51,256 nt of DNA from Komagataeibacter saccharivorans (GCF_003207825.1 NZ_NKTY01000023.1:1-51256); one strand, 5' to 3'; counted from the first letter of the stretch, positions 8,238 to 17,030 are shown. Made by a program: numbers and translations. Notes: generated from the sequence alone by a model not told the origin.

Positions 8238-9224
8238 TCAGGGCACCAGTACGGCGGCCCCTTCGAAGCGGCCGTGACGCAGGTCATCCAGCGCCCTGTT
8301 GGCCTCACGCAGGGGGTAGGGCGTGGTTGTGGTACGGATGCCCACGCGCGGGACAATATCCAGAAAGTCGATGCCGTCCTGCCGCGTCAGGTTGGCGACC
8401 GACACGATCTGGCGTTCTTCCCACAGCAGGTCGTAGGAAAAGGCCGGGATCTCGCTCATATGGATACCGGCGCAGACCACGCGCCCGGCCTTGTGCACGG
8501 CCTTGAGCGCCGCAGGCACCAGCGCGCCCACGGGGGCGAAAATAATGGTGGCGTCCAACTGTTCAGGCGGGGCTTCGTCCGATCCACCTGCCCATACGCA
8601 GCCCAGCGAGCGGGCGAATTCCTGCGTTCTGGTATCGCCGGGGCGGGTGAAGGCGTAAACCGAACGCCCCTGCCATATCGCCACCTGCGCGATGATATGG
8701 GCGGCGGCCCCGAACCCGTACAGCCCGATGCTGCGCGCGTCTTTCCCCGCCATGACCAGTGACCGCCAGCCGATCAGCCCCGCGCACAGCAGGGGCGCTG
8801 TCGCCACGTCGTCATCGCCGTCTGGCAGGGGAAAGGTGAAATGCGCGTCCGCCACCGCCATCGTGGCATAGCCGCCATCGCGCGTGTACCCGGTAAACAG
8901 GGGATGGTCACACAGGTTTTCATGGTCGGTTTCGCAGTAATGGCAGCATCCGCAGGTATGGCCCAGCCACGGAATGCCGACCCGCTGGCCCATATGCAGC
9001 CCTTCCACATTCGGGCCGATGGCGTCGATCCGCCCTACGATCTCGTGCCCCGGTGTCAGCGCGTGGCCGGGGAAGGGCAGGTCCGCATCCACGACATGCA
9101 GGTCGGTGCGGCACACGCCACACGCTCCGACCCGGACACGGATCTGGCCCGGTCCCGGCTGTGGATCGGGTAGTTCGGTCCATTGCAGGGGAGTGTGCGG
9201 GGCAAGCAGTCGCATTGCGTACAT
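8238..9224 (-). CDS. Zinc-dependent alcohol dehydrogenase family protein
   Basis: A 328-aa cytoplasmic medium-chain dehydrogenase. Catalytic zinc ligands are C38 (GVCRTDLH), H60-E61 (GHE) and C147 (LLCAG). Structural zinc cysteines are C91, C94, C97 and C105. The nucleotide-binding glycine motif GLYGFGAAAH lies at 167-176 and lacks the more usual GxGGxG spacing. These enzymes oxidise alcohols or reduce aldehydes with NAD(P). The substrate cannot be told from sequence; this subgroup is often annotated AdhA-like. It lies in a run of minus-strand genes, with ~100 bp on either side, so it may have its own promoter. In acetic acid bacteria such soluble enzymes act alongside the membrane-bound PQQ dehydrogenases. 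Confidence 0.93.
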   Translation of the reverse strand: MYAMRLLAPHTPLQWTELPDPQPGPGQIRVRVGACGVCRTDLHVVDADLPFPGHALTPGHEIVGRIDAIGPNVEGLHMGQRVGIPWLGHTCGCCHYCETDHENLCDHPLFTGYTRDGGYATMAVADAHFTFPLPDGDDDVATAPLLCAGLIGWRSLVMAGKDARSIGLYGFGAAAHIIAQVAIWQGRSVYAFTRPGDTRTQEFARSLGCVWAGGSDEAPPEQLDATIIFAPVGALVPAALKAVHKAGRVVCAGIHMSEIPAFSYDLLWEERQIVSVANLTRQDGIDFLDIVPRVGIRTTTTPYPLREANRALDDLRHGRFEGAAVLVP

Positions 9225-9327
9225 GGTCCGGTCCTTGCGCTGTCGGTGCGGCCCCTGGGGGCGCTGGTAAGGAACGTGTTATATCATGCCCGTCGGTCCG
9301 TGCGGCATGACCTGCATCATCGGGCGA

Positions 9328-10482
9328 TCACAGATCGGCGCGGTAGGGGGTCAGTGCATCAAGGGCGGGCAGTTCCGCTTCTATCGCCGCGCGTTCATGC
9401 CGCAGGTAATCGGCCACGGCTTCGCGCAGGCCGGGATGGTCGATCCAGTGCGCGGAATGGGTCAGGCAGGGGCGGTAGCCGCGTTGCAGCTTGTGTTCGC
9501 CCTGCGCGCCCGCTTCCACCCGTTTCAGTCCGGTGGCGATGGCGAAGTCGATGGCGCGGTAATAGCACAGTTCAAAATGCAGGAACGGCCAGTCCCCTTC
9601 CAGCCGCCCCCAGTTACGCCCGTACAGCGTATCGCGGCCCATGAGGTTGAGCGCACCGGCCACAGGCACCCCGTTCTGTCGTGCCACCATCAGCACCACC
9701 CGGTCGCCCAGACGTTGTGACAGCAGGGGAAAGAAACCGGGCTGGAGATAGGCGCGGCCCCATTTACGGTCCACGGTGGACAGGTAGAACTGATAGAAAT
9801 CATGCCACAGGGATTCGGTAATTTCGTGGCCGCGATAGGTATGGAAAGTCAGCCCGCACGCATTGGCGTCACGCCGTTCGCGTCGGATGGCCTTGCGCTT
9901 GCGTGAGGCCAGCGTGTCCAGAAAATCGTCAAACGTGGTGTAGTCGCAGTTATCCCAGTGGTACTGCACCCCAAGGCGCTGCAACCAGCCCGTCTGGCCC
10001 ATCAGGTCATATTCATGCTGCGTGCAGAACGTGACATGGACGGATGACAGGCCCAGTTCCCCGCATGCCTGTCGCAGCGCGCGGGCGGCAAGCTGGCGCA
10101 GCGCGTCGGCATCGGGCGCATCGGGATGCACCAGCAGGCGCGGGCCCGGCACGGGGGAGAAGGGAACCGCAGCCTGCAGTTTGGGATAGTACTGCCCGCC
10201 CGCCTGCGCAAAGGCCTGCGCCCATTGCTGGTCAAAGACGTATTCGCCAAAAGAATGGCTTTTGGCATAGAGCGGGGCCACTGCCAGCAGTCGCCCCGCA
10301 CCGTTGCGCAAGACAAGATGCTGGGGCAGCCAGCCGGTCTGGGGGGAGGTGGAACCACTTTCTTCCAGCGCCGACAGGAAGGCATGGCTGACAAAGGGAT
10401 TGTCATCGCCCGCGCAGTCGTCCCATTCCCGTGCCGGGATTTCGGCTATCCTGCGATGCAGGATCATTGTGGTGCCGGTCAT
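9328..10482 (-). CDS. GNAT/FemAB-like protein (peptidoglycan-recognition type, COG3146)
   Basis: A 384-aa protein that matches, by recognisable features, the family formerly called DUF482. Examples are the N-terminal DDNPFVSHAFLSALEESG, the central RKAIRRERRDA, and the C-terminal LCYYRAIDFAIATGLKRVEAGAQGEHKLQRGY. The fold is two GNAT-like domains as in FemX-type aminoacyl transferases, so transfer of an acyl or aminoacyl group to an amine is plausible; no substrate is established. There is no signal peptide or membrane segment, so it acts in the cytoplasm. An ATG five codons downstream (10467) is an alternative start. It follows the RidA gene by about 80 bp on the same strand. Confidence 0.88.
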   Translation of the reverse strand: MTGTTMILHRRIAEIPAREWDDCAGDDNPFVSHAFLSALEESGSTSPQTGWLPQHLVLRNGAGRLLAVAPLYAKSHSFGEYVFDQQWAQAFAQAGGQYYPKLQAAVPFSPVPGPRLLVHPDAPDADALRQLAARALRQACGELGLSSVHVTFCTQHEYDLMGQTGWLQRLGVQYHWDNCDYTTFDDFLDTLASRKRKAIRRERRDANACGLTFHTYRGHEITESLWHDFYQFYLSTVDRKWGRAYLQPGFFPLLSQRLGDRVVLMVARQNGVPVAGALNLMGRDTLYGRNWGRLEGDWPFLHFELCYYRAIDFAIATGLKRVEAGAQGEHKLQRGYRPCLTHSAHWIDHPGLREAVADYLRHERAAIEAELPALDALTPYRADL

Positions 10483-10563
10483 GACAGACGCACCATCAGG
10501 TCGGGTGCGTGGGGCATCTGGGACATGACAGGCTCCCTAAGCTTATGTCTGATGCGTTTTACA

Positions 10564-11031
10564 TCAGGCGATTTCGAACAGTCCTTCCACTTCCACTGCC
10601 GAATCAAGCGGCAGTGACGGCACCCCCACGGTGGAACGGGCATGACGGCCCGCATCACCAAATACCGCAACCGCAAGGTCGGATGCACCATTCATGACGG
10701 CGGCATGCTGCGTGAAGTCGGGCGTGCAGGCGATGAACCCGCCCAGACGGACAACCCTGCGCACGCGCGACAGGTCGCCAATGGCGGCCTTCACCTGCGC
10801 GATCACGTTGATCATGCTGTAGCGCGCGGCCTCGACCGCCAGTTCCACCGCAACACTGTCACCCAGCTTGCCCGTGGTCAGCAGCTTGCCATCCACCAGC
10901 GGAAGCTGCCCGGACACCACCAGCGATGAACCGCTGATTACGGCGGCGACGTAATTCGCCACCGGGGCGGCGGGTGTGGGCAGGACAATGCCAAGGTTCT
11001 TCAGGCGCTGTTCGGGAGTTGTGTCAGGCAT
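10564..11031 (-). CDS. RidA family protein (first of two in the window)
   Basis: A 155-aa protein of the YjgF/YER057c/UK114 family, in the longer subgroup (NYVAAVISGSSLVVSGQLPL near the N-terminus). The conserved arginine of active RidA proteins is present as R132 in RHARSTVGVPSLP, so imine/enamine hydrolysis is possible. RidA proteins deaminate reactive 2-aminoacrylate and related intermediates formed by PLP enzymes. It lies 39 bp downstream of the RNR-like gene on the same strand, so the two may be co-transcribed. This subgroup is less well characterised than classical RidA, and the exact substrate is unknown. Confidence 0.93.
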   Translation of the reverse strand: MPDTTPEQRLKNLGIVLPTPAAPVANYVAAVISGSSLVVSGQLPLVDGKLLTTGKLGDSVAVELAVEAARYSMINVIAQVKAAIGDLSRVRRVVRLGGFIACTPDFTQHAAVMNGASDLAVAVFGDAGRHARSTVGVPSLPLDSAVEVEGLFEIA

Positions 11032-11070
11032 CGGGGTATCCTTCTGTCAGGGTGGCGGGATGGACCGGCC

Positions 11071-12666
11071 TTATCCGACCAGTCGCAGCCCACGCCGCCG
11101 GGGTGGCGTGTCATCACCATCGTCATGCCCGGATTCGGGCAGGTCAAGCGGCAGCATGGGGGCAGGGCTGTCCGCCATCATATCCTCATGCGGGGCATCG
11201 GGCAGCCTGCGACCCAGATAGGCATCGGACAGGGCCCGGAATGCGTAGTCCAGCATGGATGTCGCATAGGATGCAACCGGATCGCCCTCCACCGTGCCGG
11301 CAGGGCCGAAATGGGTGTAGGCAAAGGCCTCCACATAGCTTTCCAGCGGCGCGCCATATTGCAGGCCAATGCTGACCGCCTGACCCAGCGTGTCCATAAG
11401 CCCGCGCACCATCGGGCTTTCGCGCGTGGGCGTCAGGCTGATTTCACCCAGCGACCCGTCGGCATATTCCCCCGTGCGCAGGAACAGGCGATGACCGCCC
11501 ACGCTTGCTTTCTGGGTGAAGCCCCCATGACGCGGCGGCAGGTTGCGGCGCACGCCGCGTTCCAGACCGGACCGGGTGGCCAGCGTATCGCGCGTGGCGT
11601 CGGGGCGGGCAGGGACATGATCGACAAAACCGCTCAGTGCGCGGTGCATGGCCTGATGCGAAACGGCGCCGGGCAGCGGCAGCACGGTTTCACCCGCCAG
11701 CGTCGCCGCGAAGGCGGCTTCCAGCGTCAGTCCCCGGCAGGCCAGACGGGCCAGCGTGCTCATGGCCAGCCGCCCGTCGGCACGCAGCGGGGAAAACACC
11801 GGCGCAAGGCCACAGGCTTCCACACCCAGCAGCGCATCAATCGGGCCGGGGGTGGAAAAGCCGGTTTCCACCCGGGCCGCGGGCTGGTCGGCCTCGACTG
11901 CGGCTTCCTGCCACACGGCGCGGGCAATCTGGCTGACACCGGGCAGCACGCTGCGCACGGGCGGCAGGGGCATGGCGTCAGCACCCTCGCCCGCATGGGC
12001 GACAAGGGTTGCCAGCGCCACGATGCTGCAGGCCGCATCCCGTCCGGTCTCGCTGTCGTAATCCAGTCCCAGCCCGGCGAGGCAGGCATCGAGATTGGTC
12101 AACTGGATGGTGCCGGCGTTGGGCAGGCGCTCATGGCTTTCCACCGGCTGCGGCATCACCACGGGCCGCAGGTGCGGCGTGGCGCGGCCCGCAGGTTCGG
12201 GCAGGGGCAGTTCGCCGTTGCGCATATGGATTTTCTGTTGCGACACCGCGCGCAGGACGCGGGCCAGCAGCCGCAGGGCGGCGACGAAATCCTGCGCCAT
12301 GAAGCCGTTATCGGCTTCCACGAACGCGGCAAGGTTGACCACGAAGGCGGGTCTGCGGTCGTGATGGCCATGCCACAGGCTTTCCGCCGGCGCCGCCTGC
12401 CGCATGAGCAGGAGGCACGACAGCGTGCGCGCGACGGGCCGGATGACCGGACCGGACACTTCGCCCAGACACAGGTCATCTATCCATCGCGCGGCCTCGA
12501 CCGGCAGGCTGGCGGGACCGTGACCGGGGGCCAGCCGGGCAAGGGCCGCGGCTGCCGTGTCATCCCAGTCGGCGGGCAGGGTAACGGAACGTGGGGCGTC
12601 GTCGGGGTCGGCTGCGGCCTCGACGGTGCGCATGCGCACGCCGTTCCAGTGGCTTCGTGCTGTCAT
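11071..12666 (-). CDS. Stand-alone protein like the C-terminal (TSCPD) part of class II ribonucleotide reductase
   Basis: A 531-aa protein if started at the ATG at 12666; a second ATG 11 codons in is possible. The last ~140 residues closely follow the C-terminal region of alphaproteobacterial B12-dependent RNR: RRNLPPRHGGFTQKASVGG, then LFLRTGEYADGSLGEISL and SIGLQYGAPLESYVEAF, then HFGPAGTVEGDP and LDYAFRALSDAYLG. The N-terminal two thirds contain RNR-like fragments (AFVVNLAAFVEADNGF, CLAGLGLDYDSETGRDAA), but I do not see the cysteine and glutamate active-site motifs of a working reductase. It is therefore probably a regulatory or degenerate paralogue rather than an enzyme. No full nrdJ is in the window. 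A 16-bp inverted repeat lies 69 bp upstream. Confidence 0.8.
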   Translation of the reverse strand: MTARSHWNGVRMRTVEAAADPDDAPRSVTLPADWDDTAAAALARLAPGHGPASLPVEAARWIDDLCLGEVSGPVIRPVARTLSCLLLMRQAAPAESLWHGHHDRRPAFVVNLAAFVEADNGFMAQDFVAALRLLARVLRAVSQQKIHMRNGELPLPEPAGRATPHLRPVVMPQPVESHERLPNAGTIQLTNLDACLAGLGLDYDSETGRDAACSIVALATLVAHAGEGADAMPLPPVRSVLPGVSQIARAVWQEAAVEADQPAARVETGFSTPGPIDALLGVEACGLAPVFSPLRADGRLAMSTLARLACRGLTLEAAFAATLAGETVLPLPGAVSHQAMHRALSGFVDHVPARPDATRDTLATRSGLERGVRRNLPPRHGGFTQKASVGGHRLFLRTGEYADGSLGEISLTPTRESPMVRGLMDTLGQAVSIGLQYGAPLESYVEAFAYTHFGPAGTVEGDPVASYATSMLDYAFRALSDAYLGRRLPDAPHEDMMADSPAPMLPLDLPESGHDDGDDTPPRRRGLRLVG

Positions 12667-12734
12667 GCCTACTGTTTTACCGGCACGTACAGGGCGGGCG
12701 GAACCCGTTTGGAGCGGAGTCGCAACTATACATT

Positions 12735-12750
12735 CCACTGGATACCGTGG
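12735..12750. promoter_or_regulatory. 16-bp inverted repeat upstream of the RNR-like gene, NrdR-box-like in size
   Basis: CCACTGGA / TACCGTGG pair at 7 of 8 positions with no spacer. NrdR boxes are 16-bp palindromes ahead of ribonucleotide reductase genes, and the position here (69 bp before the ATG at 12666) is suitable. The match to the consensus is only partial. The remaining ~300 bp between the divergent genes show nothing else I can name. Confidence 0.3.
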
Positions 12751-12986
12751 ATATGGGGGATAACTGCAAACGGTGTGCCGCAGCGGTGAAAAATCGGGGC
12801 TGGCCGGGGTGCCGGGGTCCGGAATCCGGGCCATCCGCCGGGCCAGCAGACCGGGGGCAGCCCCTACGCGCGCGGGTTCATATGGTGTTTCGCGCAGGGT
12901 GGACGGATGACCGATCCCGCAGATGTGACGGGCGCGTGCGCATATCCGCGTGGACCATGCGGGCACGCGCGGATTAGGCTGCGTGC

Positions 12987-13355
12987 ATGGCAAATCTAGG
13001 CACCCGTATCTATACCCGTTTCAGGGGGCGGCTGGTCGGCAGGGACGCCGATGGCCGGTGTTATTATGAGGCCCGGACCCTCAACCGCACTGGCGGCGGG
13101 GAAAAGCGGCATGAACGCTGGGTCATCTACCATAAGGGGGAGGACGCATCCGCCGTTCCGCCCGAATGGTGGGGCTGGCTGCACCATATGGAGGCAGCAC
13201 CCCTGCCCGAAAGCGCGCGCCAGCCATGGCAGCAGCCGTGGCAGCCCAACCGCACCGGCACGCCGGAAGCCTATCATCCCCCCGGCAGCGATGTGCAGGG
13301 CGGCCAGCGGGCTTCAACCACCAGCGATTATGAGGCATGGTACCCCGAGGGATGA
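12987..13355 (+). CDS. NDUFA12-type NADH:ubiquinone oxidoreductase accessory subunit
   Basis: A 122-aa homologue of the mitochondrial complex I subunit NDUFA12 (B17.2), found in alphaproteobacterial NDH-1. Recognisable features are LVGRDADGRCYYE near the N-terminus, ERWVIYHKGEDASAVPPEWWGWLHH in the middle (with the family's PPEWWGWLH block), and a proline-rich C-terminus with the TSDYEAWYPEG ending. It binds the hydrophilic arm of complex I at the inner membrane. The nuo genes are not in this window. It heads a same-strand block with MlaD and the DUF2155 protein, an arrangement common in this class. Confidence 0.96.
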   Translation: MANLGTRIYTRFRGRLVGRDADGRCYYEARTLNRTGGGEKRHERWVIYHKGEDASAVPPEWWGWLHHMEAAPLPESARQPWQQPWQPNRTGTPEAYHPPGSDVQGGQRASTTSDYEAWYPEG

Positions 13356-13414
13356 AGTCGGTGGCGTAACCTGCTAGGGTGCGTCCCATCGGATATTGGG
13401 GAAGCTTAGCCACC

Positions 13415-13951
13415 ATGGTTGCTGCTGTTTCAGGGCGCGCAGGCCGTCAGCCAACGGAACTTCTTGCCGGTTTCGCCGTACTGGCGGCGCTGGCCGGGCT
13501 GCTGGTTTACGCCGTTGTTGACAAGGGACGCCCGCATGAAACGGGCTACCGGCTGAATGCGGGTTTTGCCCATATCGATGGCCTGTCCATCGGGTCGGAT
13601 GTGCGGCTGGCCGGTATTACGGTGGGGCAGGTGGTTGACGAACATGTCGACCCGAAGACCTATGCGGCGCAGGTTACCTTTACGGTGCGGCCGGACATAA
13701 AGCTGCCCGATGATACGGCGGCGATCATCACCAGCGACAGCCTGCTGGGCGGCAAGTATATCGCGCTATCTCCGGGCGGGGATGAGAAGATGCTGGCCCC
13801 CGGCGGCATGATCGGCCAGACGCAGGGCGCGATCAGCCTTGAGCAGCTTTTAAGCAAGTTCATCTTTTCCGTCACCGATACACTGACGAAGAACCGGCAG
13901 GACAAGGCCGCGCAGCAACTGCCGCCGCCCGGTGGTGGAGACGCGCCATGA
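13415..13951 (+). CDS. mlaD: MlaD-type MCE domain lipid transport protein
   Basis: A 178-aa protein, started at the ATG at 13415 preceded by GGGGAAG. It has one N-terminal membrane segment (~16-35) followed by an MCE domain (GFAHIDGLSIGSDVRLAGI ... VGQV ... DSLLGGKYIALSPGG). MlaD is the periplasmic, membrane-anchored substrate-binding part of the Mla system that moves phospholipids between the outer and inner membranes. The partner genes mlaE and mlaF are not adjacent, as is usual when this gene sits beside NDUFA12 in alphaproteobacteria. The stop overlaps the start of the next gene (ATGA). Confidence 0.92.
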   Translation: MVAAVSGRAGRQPTELLAGFAVLAALAGLLVYAVVDKGRPHETGYRLNAGFAHIDGLSIGSDVRLAGITVGQVVDEHVDPKTYAAQVTFTVRPDIKLPDDTAAIITSDSLLGGKYIALSPGGDEKMLAPGGMIGQTQGAISLEQLLSKFIFSVTDTLTKNRQDKAAQQLPPPGGGDAP

Positions 13952-14178
13952 GCCACGACGCATCGGATAATGCGACGACGCCCCGCATCTGGCCACAATC
14001 TGATGGCACACCCGTCTCATGTCGGGACAAATTGCTGATATTGCAGGAAAATCATGAAGAGATTCAGGGAATCCTGCGTGATGCGTTCGAGGATGCCATC
14101 CTGATGGGCGTGGATGAGGCCGCAATGCGCCAGATCCTGCTTGATGTGGTCAATAACCTGCGGAGCCCCAAGGTATGA
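13948..14178 (+). CDS. Small conserved-looking hypothetical protein between mlaD and DUF2155
   Basis: A 76-aa acidic protein, predicted cytoplasmic. It is predominantly helical after residue ~25 (DKLLILQENHEEIQGILRD, then DAILMGVDEAAMRQILLDVVNNL). Both ends overlap neighbours by 4 bp (ATGA), so it is translated in step with mlaD and the DUF2155 gene; this tight packing is the main evidence that it is real. I do not recognise a family. The coupling suggests a role with lipid transport or the envelope, which is inference. Confidence 0.7.
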   Translation: MSHDASDNATTPRIWPQSDGTPVSCRDKLLILQENHEEIQGILRDAFEDAILMGVDEAAMRQILLDVVNNLRSPKV

Positions 14179-14834
14179 GGTCGGCTGCGCGCTGCCTGCC
14201 CGTTCTGCTGCTCGCCTGCCTGCCCGTCAGTGCCCATGCTGTTGAATGGCTGCCCGCACCTGCCATCTATCCGGCCGATACATGGCAGGGCCAGTCAGTC
14301 GCGGTTGTGCGTGTGCTCGACAAACTCGACGCCCATACCCAGACGCTGACCGTTCCGGTCGGGCAGGATGCGACCTATAAAAGCCTGACGGTGCATGTGA
14401 CATCGTGCCTCCAGCGCCCGCCTACCCTGCCTGCCGACAGTGCGGCATGGCTGGAAGTGCGTGATGCGCATAAGGGCATGACCCCGTTCCAGGGCTGGAT
14501 GGCGGTTGCGGAACCCGCGACGGGCGTATTCCAGAACCCGCTTTATGATGTGCAGCTTGTGGCCTGTAGCGGGGATGTCGTGGCCCCCATCCCGCCGCCG
14601 CTTGCCGTAGCGGCGGCCCAGAGTGCCGCGCAGCCGGCCGTGCCGCCCGCTGCGGATGGCGGTACCGCTGCACCTGTATCCCCCGCTCCATCCGCGGGGA
14701 GCGAGAGCACACCCGCGCAGGGCATGTCCCCCGTGCAGGCACCCGTGATGGCACCGCCCGTGCCGTCCCCATCCGTATCCCCCACACCATCCCAGCCGGA
14801 GGACGATGGGGGTGCGCCCCTGATGCTACATTAG
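14175..14834 (+). CDS. DUF2155 periplasmic protein with proline-rich tail
   Basis: A 219-aa protein with a signal peptide (residues 1-22, cleavage after AHA) and a DUF2155 domain (~38-130). Its pattern VVRVLDKLDAHTQTLTVPVG ... SLTVHVTSCLQRPP ... AWLEV is typical of the family. Two cysteines (SCLQ, VACSG) may form a disulfide. The last ~85 residues are low-complexity Ala/Pro/Val/Ser, probably an extended linker crossing the periplasm. The function of DUF2155 is not established. It is the last gene of the NDUFA12-mlaD block. Confidence 0.9.
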   Translation: MRSAARCLPVLLLACLPVSAHAVEWLPAPAIYPADTWQGQSVAVVRVLDKLDAHTQTLTVPVGQDATYKSLTVHVTSCLQRPPTLPADSAAWLEVRDAHKGMTPFQGWMAVAEPATGVFQNPLYDVQLVACSGDVVAPIPPPLAVAAAQSAAQPAVPPAADGGTAAPVSPAPSAGSESTPAQGMSPVQAPVMAPPVPSPSVSPTPSQPEDDGGAPLMLH

Positions 14835-14928
14835 AAAAAAGTTTAGTTTATATCGTATTAATGCACGCTTTGGTTCGGGCCGGTTCCGGGCTTGCGTATT
14901 CCCCAGCTATGCCGGAGGCTAGAAAACC

Positions 14929-15684
14929 ATGAGCAAGATATCTTCCCTTCCTTCGCTCGAACGGCTACCTCCACCGGCCAAGGCGGCATTCCTGCTGGAT
15001 TTTGACGGTACGCTGGTCGATATCGCTCCCACGCCTGAATCGGTCGTTGTCGCCCCGGGCCTGCTGGATACGCTCAGACGCCTGCGCGAGCGGTGCGGCA
15101 ATGCGCTGGCCGTCATTTCCGGCCGCTCCATCGAACAGATCGACCATTTCCTTGGGGATGTGCCCTATGCCGTGGCGGGGGAGCATGGCATCGCCATCCG
15201 GCACGCGCCGGGCCAGCCGATCGAACGCTCGCCGCTGCCGCCTGTTCCCGCCGCATGGCTGGAACAGGCCGAAAGTCTGGCGCAGGCCCATCCCGGCGTG
15301 CGGATCGAACGCAAGAAGGCGGGTTTTGTCCTGCATTACCGCGGCGCGCCCGATGCGGGTCCGGAACTGGGCCGCATCGCGCATGAATGGATCGCAACCA
15401 CCAATGGCGCGTTTCACGTGCAGGCAGCCAAGATGGCGTGGGAAATCCGGCCAGCGGGTATCGACAAGGGACATGCGGTGGCGGCCCTTATGCAAAGTGC
15501 GCCCTTTGCCGGGCGGTCCCCCATTTTCGTGGGCGACGATGTAACCGATGAGGACGGCGTGCGCATGGCCGAACAGCTGGGTGGTATCGGATTGCGTATT
15601 CCCGCCGATTTCCCTGATCCTGAAGCATTCCGCGCGTGGCTTGCGCGTCTGGCCGGGGGAGGCAGTGATACATGGGGCGACTGA
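14929..15684 (+). CDS. otsB: Trehalose-6-phosphate phosphatase
   Basis: A 251-aa HAD-superfamily phosphatase that converts trehalose 6-phosphate to trehalose. The motif I FLLDFDGTLVD places the nucleophile and acid-base aspartates at D24 and D26. Motif II ISGR and the C-terminal FVGDDVTDEDG are also present. The ATG follows a good ribosome binding site (CGGAGG). otsB comes before otsA, and its 3' end overlaps the otsA start by 13 bp, so the two enzymes are made together. Trehalose protects against osmotic, acid and ethanol stress, relevant to acetic acid bacteria. Confidence 0.96.
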   Translation: MSKISSLPSLERLPPPAKAAFLLDFDGTLVDIAPTPESVVVAPGLLDTLRRLRERCGNALAVISGRSIEQIDHFLGDVPYAVAGEHGIAIRHAPGQPIERSPLPPVPAAWLEQAESLAQAHPGVRIERKKAGFVLHYRGAPDAGPELGRIAHEWIATTNGAFHVQAAKMAWEIRPAGIDKGHAVAALMQSAPFAGRSPIFVGDDVTDEDGVRMAEQLGGIGLRIPADFPDPEAFRAWLARLAGGGSDTWGD

Positions 15685-17024
15685 TTATTGTTTCAAACCG
15701 CGTTCCTTCCCCGCGTGAACGCAGCCAGCCTGCTGGTGGTCTGGCCGTCGGGCTGAAGGATGCCCTGCGCGAGGGGGAATCGCTCTGGTTCGGCTGGTCG
15801 GGCAAACAGGTCCAGCTTCACGGTGGCGATCCGGTGCCCCGGCTGGACCGGGTCGATAACGTGACCTACGCCACCATTGACCTGACACCCGCCCAGTATG
15901 AGGGATTTTACCAGAATTTCTCCAACGGCATCCTGTGGCCGCTGTTCCATTACCGCGTCGGGCTCATGAACTATTCCCGCACGGACTGGGAAACCTACCT
16001 TGCGGTCAACGCCATGTTCGCCCGCACGCTGCTGCCGCTGCTGCGTCCTGATGACGTGATCTGGGTGCATGATTACCACCTGTTCCCGCTGGGGCAGGCA
16101 CTGCGCGATCTTGGCGTGACATGCCGTATCGGCTTTTTCCTGCATATCCCGTTCCCGCCATGGAGCCTTGTACGCTCGCTGCCTGGCGCGGACCTGCTGC
16201 TTGAGGATATGCAGAGCTACGATCTGGTGGGCGTGCAGACTGCCGAGGATGCGGAAAACCTCAATCACGCGCTGCGCGTCAACAATCTGCCCGAACGGGG
16301 GCAGGCCTTCCCCATCGGTATCGACCCGGTTGAATTCCGCACGCAGGCTGAAAAAAGCATGCAGGGGGCGGAGGTCGAACGGCTCGAATCCAGCCTGCGC
16401 GGCGCGAAACTGGTGCTGGGCGTTGACCGGCTGGATTACTCCAAGGGCCTGCCCGAACGCTTCCGGGGGTATGAGGCGTTTTTGGCGCGCTACCCCGAAC
16501 ATCGGGGCAAGGTCACTTTCCTTCAGGTCGCGCCCATCTCACGCGGGGGGGTGGAGGAATATCGTCAGCTTCGCCGTCAGCTTGATGAACTGACCGGCCG
16601 GATCAACGGTGCGTATTCGGAATTCGACTGGACCCCCATCCGCTACATCACCCGCCCGATTGCGCGCGAAGTGCTGGCGGGATTCTACCGCCGGTCGGAA
16701 GCAGCTCTTATCACCCCGCTGCGCGATGGCATGAACCTTGTGGCCAAGGAATATGTCGCAGCCCAGGACCCGGCCAATCCGGGGGTGCTGATCCTGTCGC
16801 ATTTCGCGGGCGCCGCCCCGGAAATGGAAGAAGGGATACTGGTCAACCCGTATGATCCCGATGAGATCGCCGATGCCCTGCATGCCGCCCTGACCATGGG
16901 GGTGGATGAACGGCGCACGCGCTGGCAGGCGCTAGAACAGGAAGTCAGCCGGACCACGGCGATAAGCTGGGCGGCAGATTTCATGCGTGCGCTTGAGGCA
17001 GCACCCGTCGCGGGCCAGTCGTAG
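15672..17024 (+). CDS. otsA: Alpha,alpha-trehalose-phosphate synthase (UDP-forming)
   Basis: A 450-aa GT20 glycosyltransferase that joins UDP-glucose and glucose 6-phosphate to make trehalose 6-phosphate. Visible family motifs are IVSNRVPSP with R10, the donor loop GGLAVGL (22-28), WVHDYHLFPL, LGVDRLDYSKGLPERF and LITPLRDGMNLVAKEY. Length and motifs are complete. It starts inside the end of otsB (13-bp overlap), and dsbB follows after only 6 bp, so all three may be on one transcript. Confidence 0.97.
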   Translation: MGRLIIVSNRVPSPRERSQPAGGLAVGLKDALREGESLWFGWSGKQVQLHGGDPVPRLDRVDNVTYATIDLTPAQYEGFYQNFSNGILWPLFHYRVGLMNYSRTDWETYLAVNAMFARTLLPLLRPDDVIWVHDYHLFPLGQALRDLGVTCRIGFFLHIPFPPWSLVRSLPGADLLLEDMQSYDLVGVQTAEDAENLNHALRVNNLPERGQAFPIGIDPVEFRTQAEKSMQGAEVERLESSLRGAKLVLGVDRLDYSKGLPERFRGYEAFLARYPEHRGKVTFLQVAPISRGGVEEYRQLRRQLDELTGRINGAYSEFDWTPIRYITRPIAREVLAGFYRRSEAALITPLRDGMNLVAKEYVAAQDPANPGVLILSHFAGAAPEMEEGILVNPYDPDEIADALHAALTMGVDERRTRWQALEQEVSRTTAISWAADFMRALEAAPVAGQS

Positions 17025-17030
17025 CCGGTC

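Noticed and set aside
11125-12789. 554-codon plus-strand open frame opposite the RNR-like gene
   Set aside because: Same reason: antisense frame of a high-GC gene with an unnatural Arg/Gly/His/Gln-rich composition.
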